Origin: CAMQRS01 sp964370645
Lineage (GTDB): Bacteria; Bacillota_I; Bacilli_A; Erysipelotrichales; Erysipelotrichaceae
Length of the DNA stretch: 64,000 bases
NCBI GenBank assembly: GCA_964370645.1
Contig: CAYJJS010000004.1
Location: forward strand, 25,472 to 89,471
Direction of reading: 5' to 3'
This document shows, piece after piece, positions 10,232 to 19,027 of the stretch (its first letter is position 1; each line of letters opens with the position of its first letter). Below the pieces are notes generated by a model. The model was not told where the DNA came from. It saw only the letters and a program-made list of their open reading frames with translations, and did no database searches. The position numbers and the translations under genes were made by a program.

Positions 10232-11161
10232 CTAATAGCTTTTATCCTCAAAATATTGCATGCACAACTGATTGATATACGCGATATGCTCTTCCCCTAT
10301 AGCATCCAATTCAGATAAAATCACAATACTATACGCTATACCTTGTGTATGCTCCTTATACAATATCCCCATTGCATTTCTAACTGTTTCATATTTTCCA
10401 TATTTTTGTGCTACCACATAAGAGTCATAATCCCCTAAATAATCATTATAGGTTTGACTACTCATATTTTCTAACAAGCTTTTGTATGACATTTTATTCG
10501 CATATAAATACGACAATACATCACTTAAATAGTCAGCAGAAAACACATTGTCATACTGTGTATAAAAATGTTCTTCTTGCTTCTGATAACTATATTTTGC
10601 AATTTGTGATTTAAACGCTAACCAACCACCTAAACTTTCAAACAATATATGTGCAGCTGTATTATCTGAATAAATAATCATACTATCCAACAACGTTTTT
10701 AAATCGATAGCGTCTCCTATTGTATATACATCCCCAATACCCCCATCTGCGATATAATGCTTTTCCTCATATAAAAACACATCATCATAAGTATACACAC
10801 CACTATTTATATAGTCATAATAAAGCATAGCTAATGGTACCTTATACAAACTCGCACTAAAAAAATCAATCTCTTCATTATGCACATACGTTTCTTCTTC
10901 TACAAAATTTTCAACAACAATCGCTATACTATCTGCTATCCCATAATCTTCTAAATACGTATTCAGTTGATTCTCTAATTGCACTATATTGTCGCTAACT
11001 AGATTTTTGGACATACTCTCATTTGCATGTGAAGACACATCTAAGGTTAAATCGTTAAGAACATCTCCCTCTTTTTCACTTTCCCCTAATCTATGCGTGA
11101 AAAAAAGTATAGAACCTATAAACAACAATAATAGCCACAATGTCATTGCGACTTTTTTCAT
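10232..11161 (-). CDS. Membrane-anchored serine hydrolase, class A beta-lactamase/PBP fold
   Basis: An N-terminal membrane segment or uncleaved signal (about residues 4-22) is followed by a linker and a penicillin-interacting domain. Catalytic-type motifs: SLYK at 104-107 (SxxK), SDN at 165-167, and a weak KYG at 253-255 in the place of KTG. This is the pattern of the beta-lactamase2 family of surface enzymes, many of which have no proven beta-lactamase activity. The altered third motif favours a peptidoglycan-linked or unknown role over resistance. A flanking hairpin separates it from the ABC-F gene. Confidence 0.75.
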   Translation of the reverse strand: MKKVAMTLWLLLLFIGSILFFTHRLGESEKEGDVLNDLTLDVSSHANESMSKNLVSDNIVQLENQLNTYLEDYGIADSIAIVVENFVEEETYVHNEEIDFFSASLYKVPLAMLYYDYINSGVYTYDDVFLYEEKHYIADGGIGDVYTIGDAIDLKTLLDSMIIYSDNTAAHILFESLGGWLAFKSQIAKYSYQKQEEHFYTQYDNVFSADYLSDVLSYLYANKMSYKSLLENMSSQTYNDYLGDYDSYVVAQKYGKYETVRNAMGILYKEHTQGIAYSIVILSELDAIGEEHIAYINQLCMQYFEDKSY

Positions 11162-11232
11162 CCCCTCTTTCTCCTTTTGTCTTTTCCTTAATTGTACGCT
11201 TCTCCCTTAAATCCGTCAACCGCGCACTGCAA

Positions 11233-11261
11233 ACAAAAAGCCTATTCACAATGGAATAGGC
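11233..11261 (-). terminator. Rho-independent terminator of the ABC-F gene
   Basis: Read on the minus strand, GCCTATTC pairs with GAATAGGC around a six-base loop, followed by five T. It lies 7 bp after the ABC-F stop. Confidence 0.85.
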
Positions 11262-11267
11262 AATGCA

Positions 11268-12821
11268 TTAAATAATTTTGGTTGTGAAATCTTCTAAATT
11301 ATACACTTTATCTACAATATCTTCATAAAACTCTGGCTCATGTGACACTAAAAGCACACTCCCTTTATACGCCTTTACAGCACGCTTTAACTCTTCTTTG
11401 GCATCTACATCCAAATGGTTGGTAGGCTCATCTAATACAAGTACATTGCACTCTGCATTCATAATTTTACACAAGCGAACTTTTGCTTGTTCTCCTCCAC
11501 TTAGCACATATACAGCACTCTCTATATGATCTGTTGTCAAACCACACTTAGCTAGCATTGAACGTACTTCTCCATTATTTAAGCCAGGATATGCATCCCA
11601 AATAAAATCTAATGCAGTTTGCGTATTTCCATGATCTTCTTGTTCAAAAAAACCAACTTCCACAAAAGGGTCTACTTCTACACTACCAGCAAATGGCTTT
11701 AGTAGTCCTGTCAACGTTTTCAGTAAAGTGGACTTCCCTAATCCATTCACCCCTTTGATTGCAACCTTTTGATTACGTTCAAATTCCATATTTAAAGGAC
11801 TCGTTAACGCTTCATCATACCCAATAATTAAATCTTTACACTGAAAAATAACCTTCCCTGGCGTTCTGGCTTCCATAAAACCAAACACTGGTTTTGGTTT
11901 TTCTTTTGGTTTTGTAAGAATTTGCATCTTATCTAACTTCTTTTGTCTTGAGTTCGCCATATTTCTTGTTGCAACACGTGCTTTATTACGCGCAATAAAA
12001 TCTTCTAAATTCTCAATCTCTTTTTGTTGACGATTATAAGCAGCCTCTTGCTGTCTTTTCTTTAAGGCATGTTGTTGTAAGAAGTAATCATAATCTCCAG
12101 TATAACGTGTAAGTTCACAATTTTCCACATGATAAATAATATTGGTTACACTGTTTAAAAAAGGAATATCATGTGAAACAAGCACAAATGCATTCTCATA
12201 ATTTTGTAAAAATGTACGTAACCATTCAATATGATTTTCGTCTAAATAGTTAGTTGGCTCATCCAAAATTAAAATCATTGGGTTTTCTAACAACAACTTC
12301 GTAAGTAATACCTTACTACGCTGTCCTCCACTTAATTGTGTCACATCTTTATCTAATCCAATATCCATAAGACCTAGACCTTGTGCTACCTCATTGATTT
12401 TTGTATCAATGATATAAAACCCGCTATGTTCTAAGATGTCTTGTATTTCCCCAACATCTTCCATATAGCGTTCCATTTCTGCATCGCTACAATCACACAT
12501 CTTCTCATAAATTTCCAACATTTCTTTTTCCAAATCGAACAAATGCGAAAAAGCTTCTTCTAGAACTTGTTTAATGCTTAATCCAGCTTGTAATTTCGTA
12601 TGTTGATCCAAATACCCACTAGTAATACGATTACACCATTCTACCTTCCCTTGCTCAGGCACAAGCTTTCCTGTCACAATATTTAAAAAGGTACTCTTCC
12701 CCTCACCATTCGCTCCAACTAAACCAATGTGCTCTCCATTATTCATACGAAAGGATACATCTTCTAATATTTGTCTTCCACCAAAACTGTGAGACACTTT
12801 TTCTACAGTAACAATACTCAT
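11268..12821 (-). CDS. ABC-F family ATPase, ribosome-associated type
   Basis: Soluble protein with two ABC ATPase domains and no membrane segments, the ABC-F plan. Domain 1: Walker A GANGEGKST and signature LSGGQRSK, with DEPTNYLD. The two domains are joined by a charged helical linker (about 240-310). Domain 2: GVNGLGKST, LSGGEQAK and DEPTNHLD. ABC-F proteins act at the ribosomal E site as translation factors or antibiotic-protection proteins; the YbiT/Uup-like form here gives no direct sign of resistance. Confidence 0.9.
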   Translation of the reverse strand: MSIVTVEKVSHSFGGRQILEDVSFRMNNGEHIGLVGANGEGKSTFLNIVTGKLVPEQGKVEWCNRITSGYLDQHTKLQAGLSIKQVLEEAFSHLFDLEKEMLEIYEKMCDCSDAEMERYMEDVGEIQDILEHSGFYIIDTKINEVAQGLGLMDIGLDKDVTQLSGGQRSKVLLTKLLLENPMILILDEPTNYLDENHIEWLRTFLQNYENAFVLVSHDIPFLNSVTNIIYHVENCELTRYTGDYDYFLQQHALKKRQQEAAYNRQQKEIENLEDFIARNKARVATRNMANSRQKKLDKMQILTKPKEKPKPVFGFMEARTPGKVIFQCKDLIIGYDEALTSPLNMEFERNQKVAIKGVNGLGKSTLLKTLTGLLKPFAGSVEVDPFVEVGFFEQEDHGNTQTALDFIWDAYPGLNNGEVRSMLAKCGLTTDHIESAVYVLSGGEQAKVRLCKIMNAECNVLVLDEPTNHLDVDAKEELKRAVKAYKGSVLLVSHEPEFYEDIVDKVYNLEDFTTKII

Positions 12822-12887
12822 ATCTTTACTCCTCTTCTCAATTGCATATCTATTTTACTAAGATACACATAGAAAAGTAAAGCATAA

Positions 12888-12916
12888 CTTAAAAATAGGC
12901 ACTTTTGTGCCTATTT
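12888..12916 (-). terminator. Terminator of the peptidoglycan-binding gene
   Basis: AAATAGGCAC and GTGCCTATTT form a 10-bp stem with a four-base loop. On the minus strand it ends in five T, just after the stop of the gene at 12918. Confidence 0.88.
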
Positions 12917-12917
12917 C

Positions 12918-13412
12918 TTACATATCTAAAATTGAATCCATGATGCTATCCCAAGTTCTCCAACCCAGTGTTCCATCAATTGTTAAATCATTTAATGCTT
13001 GATATTTTTGTACAGTACTTTGCGTTTTTGTCCCATACATTCCATCTTCTTTAAGTGGAATTTCACTCCCTTTAAAAATTTCATTCAAATACTCCTGCAT
13101 TTTTTCCACGGATAAACCAATGCTTCCATTCGCTAAATAATAAGAGCTAGAAGCCACTGGAATACTAGGATTGATATTTAATGTTTTCAACTTTGATACA
13201 ACTGCATCCCACGTATTTTCCCCAATGATTCCATCTACTGAAATTCCTTCATAATTTTGAAATTGTTGGACGGATGTTTTCGTATCACTTCCAAAAATTC
13301 CATCTTGTACTATTTTATTACGAATAAACCCATAGTCATGCATAATGTTCAAATATGCTTGCATTTTGTTTACACCAATTCCACTATCTCCACTTTGTAT
13401 TACATATGTCAT
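12918..13412 (-). CDS. Protein made of two peptidoglycan-binding repeats
   Basis: 164 residues that consist almost only of two PG_binding_1-type repeats (about 5-75 and 90-160). Each has the pattern 'DGI/MYGxxTxxxVQxYQ' followed by 'DGxxGxxTWDxxM'. There is no signal peptide, membrane segment or catalytic domain, so it may be a spore or cell-wall adaptor released by lysis, or part of a larger assembly. The same repeat type builds the split SleC-like gene at 33.8-40.5 kb. It is divergent from the HAD gene. Confidence 0.8.
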   Translation of the reverse strand: MTYVIQSGDSGIGVNKMQAYLNIMHDYGFIRNKIVQDGIFGSDTKTSVQQFQNYEGISVDGIIGENTWDAVVSKLKTLNINPSIPVASSSYYLANGSIGLSVEKMQEYLNEIFKGSEIPLKEDGMYGTKTQSTVQKYQALNDLTIDGTLGWRTWDSIMDSILDM

Positions 13413-13498
13413 ATTTTCTCCTCCTTGTCTATATATATGTAAAAAAAACCATTGTGGTTAGGCAACTTGCTTATGCTATAATAAATAAGAGGTGACTT

Positions 13499-14272
13499 AT
13501 GAATAAAAAATATTTCTTTTTTGACATCGATGGAACTCTAACCGATAGATCCACTCACAAAGTAGTTCCTTCTGCACTTATCGCATTACACAAATTACAA
13601 GAGGCTGGACATTTTGTATGTATTGCTACTGGACGTGCACACTACAAAGCACGCTCCTTTTTAGAGGAAGTAGGACTTCAAAACATGGTATGTTCTGGTG
13701 GTGCAGGGCTTGTCATCAACAATACCCTTATCTGCAATGCACCACTGGACCTAAGCAAAGCAAAAGCACTCATCGCGCAGGCAGACCAACTCGGATATGG
13801 CATTTTACTTGCATTGGATGACTCTATTGATTGTTACAGCAAAAACGATTTATTTCGTCAACAAGTAGGTGAAAGACAAGAAGATACTCGCTACTACATT
13901 GATCCTTCTTTAAACTATGACACACTTACTCACATCTACAAAATTTACATTAGCATTCCTAAAGAAGAAGAAAATCGCTTAACATTAAAAGATAGTATAG
14001 GTAATTTGCGTTTTTGCCCAGACTATTTAATGTTTCAACACGATGCTAAAGATGAGGGAATTGTTCATATGATGCAACATCTTGAAGCACCACTTGCTGA
14101 TGTTATCGTATTTGGAGACGATTATAATGATATTATCATGTTTAAACCACCATTCTTTCGTATCGCAATGGGAAATGCCTGCGAAGCATTAAAAGAACTT
14201 GCTGATTATGTTTGTGATAATAATATCGATGATGGTATTTATAAAGCTTGTATACATTTTAAATGGTTTTAA
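13499..14272 (+). CDS. HAD-superfamily phosphatase, Cof type
   Basis: Soluble sugar-phosphate or nucleotide-type phosphatase with a C2B cap. Motif I is FFDIDGTLTD at residues 7-16 (the two catalytic Asp residues), motif II is ATGRA, and motif IV is VIFGDDYNDIIM-like (VFGDDYNDI) near the C-terminus. 257 residues is typical. GAGGTG precedes the ATG and a TATAAT hexamer (13474-13479) lies upstream. The physiological substrate cannot be told from sequence. Confidence 0.9.
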   Translation: MNKKYFFFDIDGTLTDRSTHKVVPSALIALHKLQEAGHFVCIATGRAHYKARSFLEEVGLQNMVCSGGAGLVINNTLICNAPLDLSKAKALIAQADQLGYGILLALDDSIDCYSKNDLFRQQVGERQEDTRYYIDPSLNYDTLTHIYKIYISIPKEEENRLTLKDSIGNLRFCPDYLMFQHDAKDEGIVHMMQHLEAPLADVIVFGDDYNDIIMFKPPFFRIAMGNACEALKELADYVCDNNIDDGIYKACIHFKWF

Positions 14273-14302
14273 AAAGATATTTCAAACATGAAATATCTTT
14301 TT
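14271..14302. terminator. Bidirectional terminator between convergent genes
   Basis: AAAAAGATATTTC pairs with GAAATATCTTTTT around a six-base loop. It ends in T runs on both strands and serves the HAD gene and the S24 repressor gene. Confidence 0.88.
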
Positions 14303-14304
14303 TC

Positions 14305-14901
14305 TTAGAAATATTGTTTTACATACACTACTTTTCCCAATATGGTTATTGGTAATGTTTCTACTTCTTCTTTTGTAAAATAACGTGTTTCTACCTGTGG
14401 ATTGGAAGCTTGTAAAATAAGCATGTCTGCTTTATACAACACACGTTTCATAGTCACTTCCTCACCAACGCAAACAATCGCAATATCCTTATTATTCACA
14501 TAATTACATCGTTTAATATAAGCAAGACTTCCCGATACAATCCCATCTCCAAGCATAGAATCCCCCTCTACTTGTAAAAAATAATCCCCACTCTTACGTT
14601 CTTGTATAGTCACTTCTTCATAACCTAAGTGCGTCGATTGTGCATACATATCGTACCCCGCTTTTACACTTCCTAGAATAGGTTTTTTAAACTGTACAAT
14701 ATTTCCTTGCAACAAAGGTTTTACATCATAACCAACCATATCACTAATGCGATCCAATAATTCTGGTTTTACGCGTTTAGAGGCACCACTTAACCACTTA
14801 CTCACACTTGATTTACTAACACCTGTTAAAAGCGCAATCTCTGTATTGCTTTTTTGCGCTGTTTGCTTATATTCCTGCAGTATTTCTTTTAATTCCATCA
14901 C
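14305..14901 (-). CDS. XRE-S24 self-cleaving repressor (LexA/CI type)
   Basis: DNA-binding regulator with an XRE helix-turn-helix in the first 60 residues (LLTGVSKSSVSKWLSG) and an S24 peptidase domain. Self-cleavage residues are all visible: an Ala81-Gly82 cleavage bond, nucleophile Ser115 in VEGDSMLGDG and general base Lys152 in EEVTMKRV. It is transcribed away from the Y-family polymerase, so it likely represses both genes until RecA-triggered cleavage. A second protein of this design (42504-43133) has a different operator. The neighbouring polymerase suggests a mutagenesis-specific repressor, not the global SOS regulator. Confidence 0.88.
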   Translation of the reverse strand: MMELKEILQEYKQTAQKSNTEIALLTGVSKSSVSKWLSGASKRVKPELLDRISDMVGYDVKPLLQGNIVQFKKPILGSVKAGYDMYAQSTHLGYEEVTIQERKSGDYFLQVEGDSMLGDGIVSGSLAYIKRCNYVNNKDIAIVCVGEEVTMKRVLYKADMLILQASNPQVETRYFTKEEVETLPITILGKVVYVKQYF

Positions 14902-14932
14902 ACACCTCTTTTTCCTATTATAGCATTATCTA

Positions 14933-15023
14933 TGTAACATTCAAATATTTTACAACCTTTAACAGTGAATAGTTTCTCAAAATCATTGATACAAGAAACT
15001 ATGTTTTGTATAATCAATACACA
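14933..15023. promoter_or_regulatory. Divergent promoters and operators between S24 repressor and polymerase
   Basis: Plus strand: TTGATA (14988-14993), 17-bp spacer, TATAAT (15011-15016) for the polymerase. Minus strand: a TATAAT-type box (14917-14922) with TTGAAT-like -35 for the repressor. Two inverted repeats sit on these: ATAGTTTCT (14969-14977) against AGAAACTAT (14994-15002), which overlaps the polymerase -35 and spacer, and TGTAA (14933-14937) against TTACA (14950-14954) near the repressor promoter. They are candidate operators. Confidence 0.65.
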
Positions 15024-15034
15024 GGAGGTATATT

Positions 15035-16282
15035 ATGAAAGAAAAAATTATAGTGCATGCAGATTTAAATCATTGTTATGCACAAATTGAAGAGATGAAA
15101 TGCCCTTCCCTTCGAAATGTGGCGATGGCTGTTGGGGGCAATGAAAAAGCTAGACATGGAATTATTTTAGCGAAAAATGATATTGCGAAAAGCTATCATA
15201 TAAAAACCGGAGAAAGTTTACGTGAAGCGTATCGTAAATGTCCACATTTACTTGTCGTACCTCCAAACTATGAAGAGTACATGTATTATACACAACAAGT
15301 TAAAAATATATATCAAGAATATACATCTCAGGTTGAAAGTTTTGGACTGGATGAAGCTTGGTTTGACTTAACCTATTCTACCTCATTATTTGGCGATGGT
15401 ATTGCCTTAGCCAAAACTATTCAACTACGCATCCTTAACGAATTGGGATTGCGTGTATCTATGGGTATTTCCGACAATAAAATTTTCGCAAAAATGGGTA
15501 GTGATTTAGATAAAAACATGGGCTTTACTATCATCAATAAAAAAAACTACAAACAACGCATTTGGTCATTACCCATCGAAGATTTGTTTTATGTAGGTAG
15601 CGCAACTGCAAAAAAACTACATCAATTACACATCTTTAAAATTGAAGATTTGGCCACTGCTCCAATTGAAATTTTGCAGAAAAAATTAGGTAAAATAGGC
15701 GAAGTATTATACCAATTCGCCCATGGTAAAGACATAAACAATGTATTACCCTCACTTTATAAACAAATACCAAAATCAATTGGAAATAGTGTCACTACAC
15801 CAAAGGATATGACTACCTACGAAGAAGCAAAAATTGTTTTACAAGTACTTTGCGAAAGCGTTGCTTCTCGTTTAAAAGAACACAAGCTACAAGGGAGAAG
15901 TATCCAACTCCATATCCGTAATACAAATCTTTCCTCATCCACTAAGCAGTGTACTCTGCAACACCCAACCGATATAAGTAAAGAACTCTTACAAGCTAGC
16001 TTACAACTTTTAAGTAAACACCACAATTTTGATATTGCACTACGCAGTATTGGTGTTTGTGTTTCTTCTTTATGTACCCCAAACACACATGTACAGCTGG
16101 ACTTATTTCATGTTGCATATACACAAGACAAGGCAAGAACACTGGATTGTGTTATGGATGAAATACGTAATAAATATGGATTTCATAGCATAAAGAAATT
16201 AAACGTATTACAAGATACTACACTTAGTTCATTCAATCCAAAAGGTGATCATGTCATCTTTCCTCAAGGATACTTTCGCTAA
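15035..16282 (+). CDS. Y-family DNA polymerase (DinB/UmuC-like)
   Basis: Error-prone translesion polymerase of 415 residues. Catalytic carboxylates appear in HADLNHCYAQIE (Asp10) and FGLDEAWFDLT; the helix-hairpin-helix region is around 180-215, followed by a little-finger domain. The last residues are not a clear beta-clamp motif. The divergent self-cleaving repressor indicates DNA-damage induction. AGGAGG lies 8 bases before the ATG. Whether it is Pol IV or a UmuC/YqjW-type Pol V relative cannot be settled here. Confidence 0.9.
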   Translation: MKEKIIVHADLNHCYAQIEEMKCPSLRNVAMAVGGNEKARHGIILAKNDIAKSYHIKTGESLREAYRKCPHLLVVPPNYEEYMYYTQQVKNIYQEYTSQVESFGLDEAWFDLTYSTSLFGDGIALAKTIQLRILNELGLRVSMGISDNKIFAKMGSDLDKNMGFTIINKKNYKQRIWSLPIEDLFYVGSATAKKLHQLHIFKIEDLATAPIEILQKKLGKIGEVLYQFAHGKDINNVLPSLYKQIPKSIGNSVTTPKDMTTYEEAKIVLQVLCESVASRLKEHKLQGRSIQLHIRNTNLSSSTKQCTLQHPTDISKELLQASLQLLSKHHNFDIALRSIGVCVSSLCTPNTHVQLDLFHVAYTQDKARTLDCVMDEIRNKYGFHSIKKLNVLQDTTLSSFNPKGDHVIFPQGYFR

Positions 16283-16533
16283 TGCAACGCTATAAACGTT
16301 ATGTAGATGTCATAGTACATATATCAAAGGACGGAAAACAACTTCCTTTGTACATATATTGGGATGAACGTGGTGTACAACAAAAATTTAAAATCGACAA
16401 AATCTTAGAAATACGCCACAGTGCAAGTTGTGTTGGTGGATGTGGTATTTTATATCGCTGTCGTATTTTAGGACAAGAAAGAAACTTATTTTATGAAAGA
16501 AATCGCTATTTCATTGAAAGTGAAAGACCCTAA
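16282..16533 (+). CDS. Small protein coupled to the Y-family polymerase
   Basis: 83 residues, unrecognised. Its ATG shares a base with the polymerase stop (TAATG), so the pair is translationally coupled. The sequence is rich in aromatic and basic residues with a pair of cysteines in SCVGGCGILYRC and no membrane segment. YolD-like proteins are small partners beside Y-family polymerases in Bacillus; this one has the same position, but I do not see clear YolD motifs. An accessory role in damage tolerance is inference from position. Confidence 0.75.
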   Translation: MQRYKRYVDVIVHISKDGKQLPLYIYWDERGVQQKFKIDKILEIRHSASCVGGCGILYRCRILGQERNLFYERNRYFIESERP

Positions 16534-16556
16534 TATGCTTTAGGGCCTTTTTGTTT
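16523..16556 (+). terminator. Terminator of the polymerase operon
   Basis: CCCTAA and TTAGGG, extended by AAAG/CTTT across one mismatch, form a hairpin followed by TTTTTGTTT. It overlaps the last codons of the 83-residue gene. Confidence 0.75.
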
Positions 16557-16560
16557 AAGT

Positions 16561-17085
16561 TTATGAAAATATGTTCATTGCCATCCATTTCACTAGTCTT
16601 TTTGCTTTAATAATATCGTAGTTTTCATCTGTTGATAGTATGTCTACAAATGGTTTTTTATATCCTGCAGATAATCCTGTCTGTATAAACCCATTTCGTT
16701 TATAAAAAGCAAGTCGCTTTACTCTTTGTGTGTAATTGTCGGCCTTTTTATCTTGCATTGTCTCAATGAAGAGTGTAATTGGTGTATTTGAATATTTATT
16801 AAATAAAGTTTGTAAAAGCATGGAACCATACCCTTTTGAATGCAACGCATCATTCACTGCAATGTAAAATACAAATACACTTTCTGCAGACTGAATTGTA
16901 AATAATATCCCCACAAATACCCCTTTGTCATAATAAACTTGAAAATCATAATTTTTTTTAAGGATTAAGATTCTTATCAACCACATTGGCATCCGTTCTT
17001 CTTTTGGGAAAACTCGCTTCATAAACTGACAAATTTCACCATAATTTACTAATTTTTTTGATAATCTCTTTTCTTCTAAACACAT
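16561..17085 (-). CDS. GNAT-family N-acetyltransferase
   Basis: 174 residues with the GNAT core: a beta strand VFYIAVNDALHSKGYGSMLL carrying the acetyl-CoA loop (residues about 90-110, pattern SKGYGS) and LAFYKRNGF in the last strand. Its substrate is unknown. It follows the MATE gene by 14 bp with AAAGGAG before its ATG, so it belongs to the marR-MATE operon; that context hints at drug or metabolite modification. Confidence 0.82.
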   Translation of the reverse strand: MCLEEKRLSKKLVNYGEICQFMKRVFPKEERMPMWLIRILILKKNYDFQVYYDKGVFVGILFTIQSAESVFVFYIAVNDALHSKGYGSMLLQTLFNKYSNTPITLFIETMQDKKADNYTQRVKRLAFYKRNGFIQTGLSAGYKKPFVDILSTDENYDIIKAKRLVKWMAMNIFS

Positions 17086-17099
17086 ATTTAGCTCCTTTA

Positions 17100-18440
17100 C
17101 TAATATTTATAAAAACACTTATTTTTCTTATAAAAATAAAAAGATACAATAAGTGCTAAAAACTCTGCTATAGGGACAGCTAGCCATACTCCGTTCAAAC
17201 CAAAAAGATTTGGTAAAAAAAGAAGTGCAATAATAATAAACACTAAACTTCTTAAAACAGATATAATAGCTGATACTTTTCCATTTGAAAACGATGTAAA
17301 CATTGCAGAAAAGAAAATGTTGAACCCCATAAATAAATAAGCTGGAAGAAAGTATAATAATCCATTTCTTGCCATTTCAAAGGTTGCACTCTCTTTTTCA
17401 ATAAAAATAGCTACTGCTTGATTTGAAAAAACAAGTGTTATTAAAATAACAGAAATAGAAGCTACTAAAATAATTTGTAAACTACGTCGAATAACCTCAC
17501 GCAATTCAAAGTAGTTCTCCTCTCCATATTTAAATGCGATAATTGGTGATACACCTAAAGTATATCCAATATAAATTGCATTTTGAAACATTTGTATATA
17601 TAAAATAACACTAATAGACGCCACTCCTATATCGCCTACCATACGCATTAGTATAAGGTTAAATAGCATTGTGGTAATCGATGTTGCAAGTGATCCAACA
17701 AGTTCTGATGAACCATTAAATACACTTTGCATAAGTGTTCTAAAATCCACTTTAGGTTTTACAAAATGTAATATACATTTTCTGTTACACAAAAAATAAA
17801 TAAAACCTAATAATCCTGGAAGTGCATTTCCAATCCCTGTTGCAAGCCCTGCACCAACGATTCCCATATTCATTAAATCAGGGGAAATAAAAATATAATC
17901 AAGTACAATATTTGTAATTCCACCCGCAAGACTAAGTACAAGCCCGAATGTAGGATGTCCTGCTGTAATCATAAATGATTGAATAAATACCATAAAAAAA
18001 ACAGGTAACAAAAATGGTGCAAGACTAAGCATGTAATCTCTCGCTAATGTATATAAATTATCACTCACGTTCAGCATATTTAGTAAATCATCTGGGAAAA
18101 TGAATACAACCATTGTAAGTACTGTTCCTAATACTCCACCGATAATGTAAATGAGCGTTAAAAACTCCCTTGCCTGCTTTGCTTTCCCTTGCCCCAACAA
18201 TTTCGCAATGACCGCATTTCCACCTGTTGCAAACATAAGCCCAACAGCTAATACAACACCTAGCAAAGGCATTACCAAATTCACTGCAGCCAATGCGTTT
18301 TCACCTACATACGTGGAAACAAAAACTCCATCTATGATAGAATACGTTGACATAAAAACCATCATGATGATGCTCGGTAAAGTATATTTCAATAATTCTT
18401 TCATGCTAAATTTCTTCGCTAATGGACTACTTGTCATCAT
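17100..18440 (-). CDS. MATE-family multidrug efflux transporter
   Basis: 446 residues with about 12 hydrophobic segments in two similar halves, the MATE fold. It probably exports cationic compounds with Na+ or H+ exchange. The N-terminal half carries VSTYVGENALAAVNLVMPL and the GNAVIAKLLGQGKAKQA loop; the second half mirrors this with IIAFKYGEENYFELREV. Its ATG lies inside the marR stop region (14-bp overlap), so its expression is tied to the MarR protein. Confidence 0.9.
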   Translation of the reverse strand: MMTSSPLAKKFSMKELLKYTLPSIIMMVFMSTYSIIDGVFVSTYVGENALAAVNLVMPLLGVVLAVGLMFATGGNAVIAKLLGQGKAKQAREFLTLIYIIGGVLGTVLTMVVFIFPDDLLNMLNVSDNLYTLARDYMLSLAPFLLPVFFMVFIQSFMITAGHPTFGLVLSLAGGITNIVLDYIFISPDLMNMGIVGAGLATGIGNALPGLLGFIYFLCNRKCILHFVKPKVDFRTLMQSVFNGSSELVGSLATSITTMLFNLILMRMVGDIGVASISVILYIQMFQNAIYIGYTLGVSPIIAFKYGEENYFELREVIRRSLQIILVASISVILITLVFSNQAVAIFIEKESATFEMARNGLLYFLPAYLFMGFNIFFSAMFTSFSNGKVSAIISVLRSLVFIIIALLFLPNLFGLNGVWLAVPIAEFLALIVSFYFYKKNKCFYKY

Positions 18441-18873
18441 CTACCTCACATAACATATCAGACAATTTAACAATCATTTCACATAGCATATCTACTTTTT
18501 CACTCCCATATTCTTCTAGAAATTTTCTTTCAACTTCATCCTCATAACTTGCAGATGTCTCATAATCTTTGGGACTATCTGGGTGAATTGAAAGAAAAAA
18601 CACTCTTTTATCATGCTCACTTTGCGTACGTAAAATATACCCTTTCTTACAAAGTTGGTTTATTTTCTCAGTGACTGATGGTCGTGTTATTTTCAATAAA
18701 TCCGCAATTTGTGAAGATGTATATTTATTAGGGTGTGCCTCAATAATGTTTAAATACAGTGTATCGTGATAAGAAAGATCACTTTTTTTATCATAAGAAT
18801 ACAATCTTTTTAACTCATACAATGCTGAATCATGTAATATTTTTTTTAATGCCTTTGTTAATTTTCCACTCAT
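18427..18873 (-). CDS. MarR-family regulator of the MATE operon
   Basis: 148-residue winged helix-turn-helix repressor. The recognition region is SSQIADLLKITRPSVTEKINQL, followed by a wing with TQSEHDKRVFFLS. First gene of marR-MATE-GNAT, with TAGGAG before its ATG. The tandem repeats directly upstream (18893-18940) overlap the promoter and are the natural operator, which implies autoregulation. Confidence 0.88.
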   Translation of the reverse strand: MSGKLTKALKKILHDSALYELKRLYSYDKKSDLSYHDTLYLNIIEAHPNKYTSSQIADLLKITRPSVTEKINQLCKKGYILRTQSEHDKRVFFLSIHPDSPKDYETSASYEDEVERKFLEEYGSEKVDMLCEMIVKLSDMLCEVDDDK

Positions 18874-18892
18874 TTATTTCTCCTATCCTCCA

Positions 18893-18956
18893 ACTAGTTA
18901 CTTTAAACTAATTACTTTATACTAACTACTTTAAACTAACTTTATTGTTGTGTCAA
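18893..18956 (-). promoter_or_regulatory. marR-MATE promoter inside 14-bp tandem repeats
   Basis: Minus strand: -35 TTGACA (18956-18951), 17-bp spacer, -10 TAAAGT (18933-18928). Three full 14-bp units, ACTAGTTACTTTAA, ACTAATTACTTTAT and ACTAACTACTTTAA, plus a partial fourth occupy 18893-18940. They therefore cover the -10 and the initially transcribed region. The first unit with its neighbour contains TAGTT-N6-AACTA, an inverted repeat of MarR-operator size. Confidence 0.75.
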
Positions 18957-18986
18957 TATTTTTTAAGTAATTTTGTACATATAAAC

Positions 18987-19015
18987 AAAAAAGTTATGTA
19001 GATTTTACATAACTT
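18987..19015 (-). terminator. Terminator of the phosphohexomutase transcript
   Basis: AAGTTATGTA and TACATAACTT form a 10-bp stem with a five-base loop, ending in T on the minus strand, 13 bp after the membrane-protein stop. Confidence 0.85.
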
Positions 19016-19027
19016 ATATATACATTC

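Noticed and set aside
10232..11161. Calling the serine hydrolase a beta-lactamase resistance gene
   Set aside because: The KTG motif is replaced by KYG and the protein is a membrane-anchored, single-gene unit; activity on beta-lactams is not supported.
18893..18940. The tandem 14-bp repeats as a CRISPR array or replication iterons
   Set aside because: There are no spacers, the repeats are contiguous and lie on a promoter; no replication gene is near.
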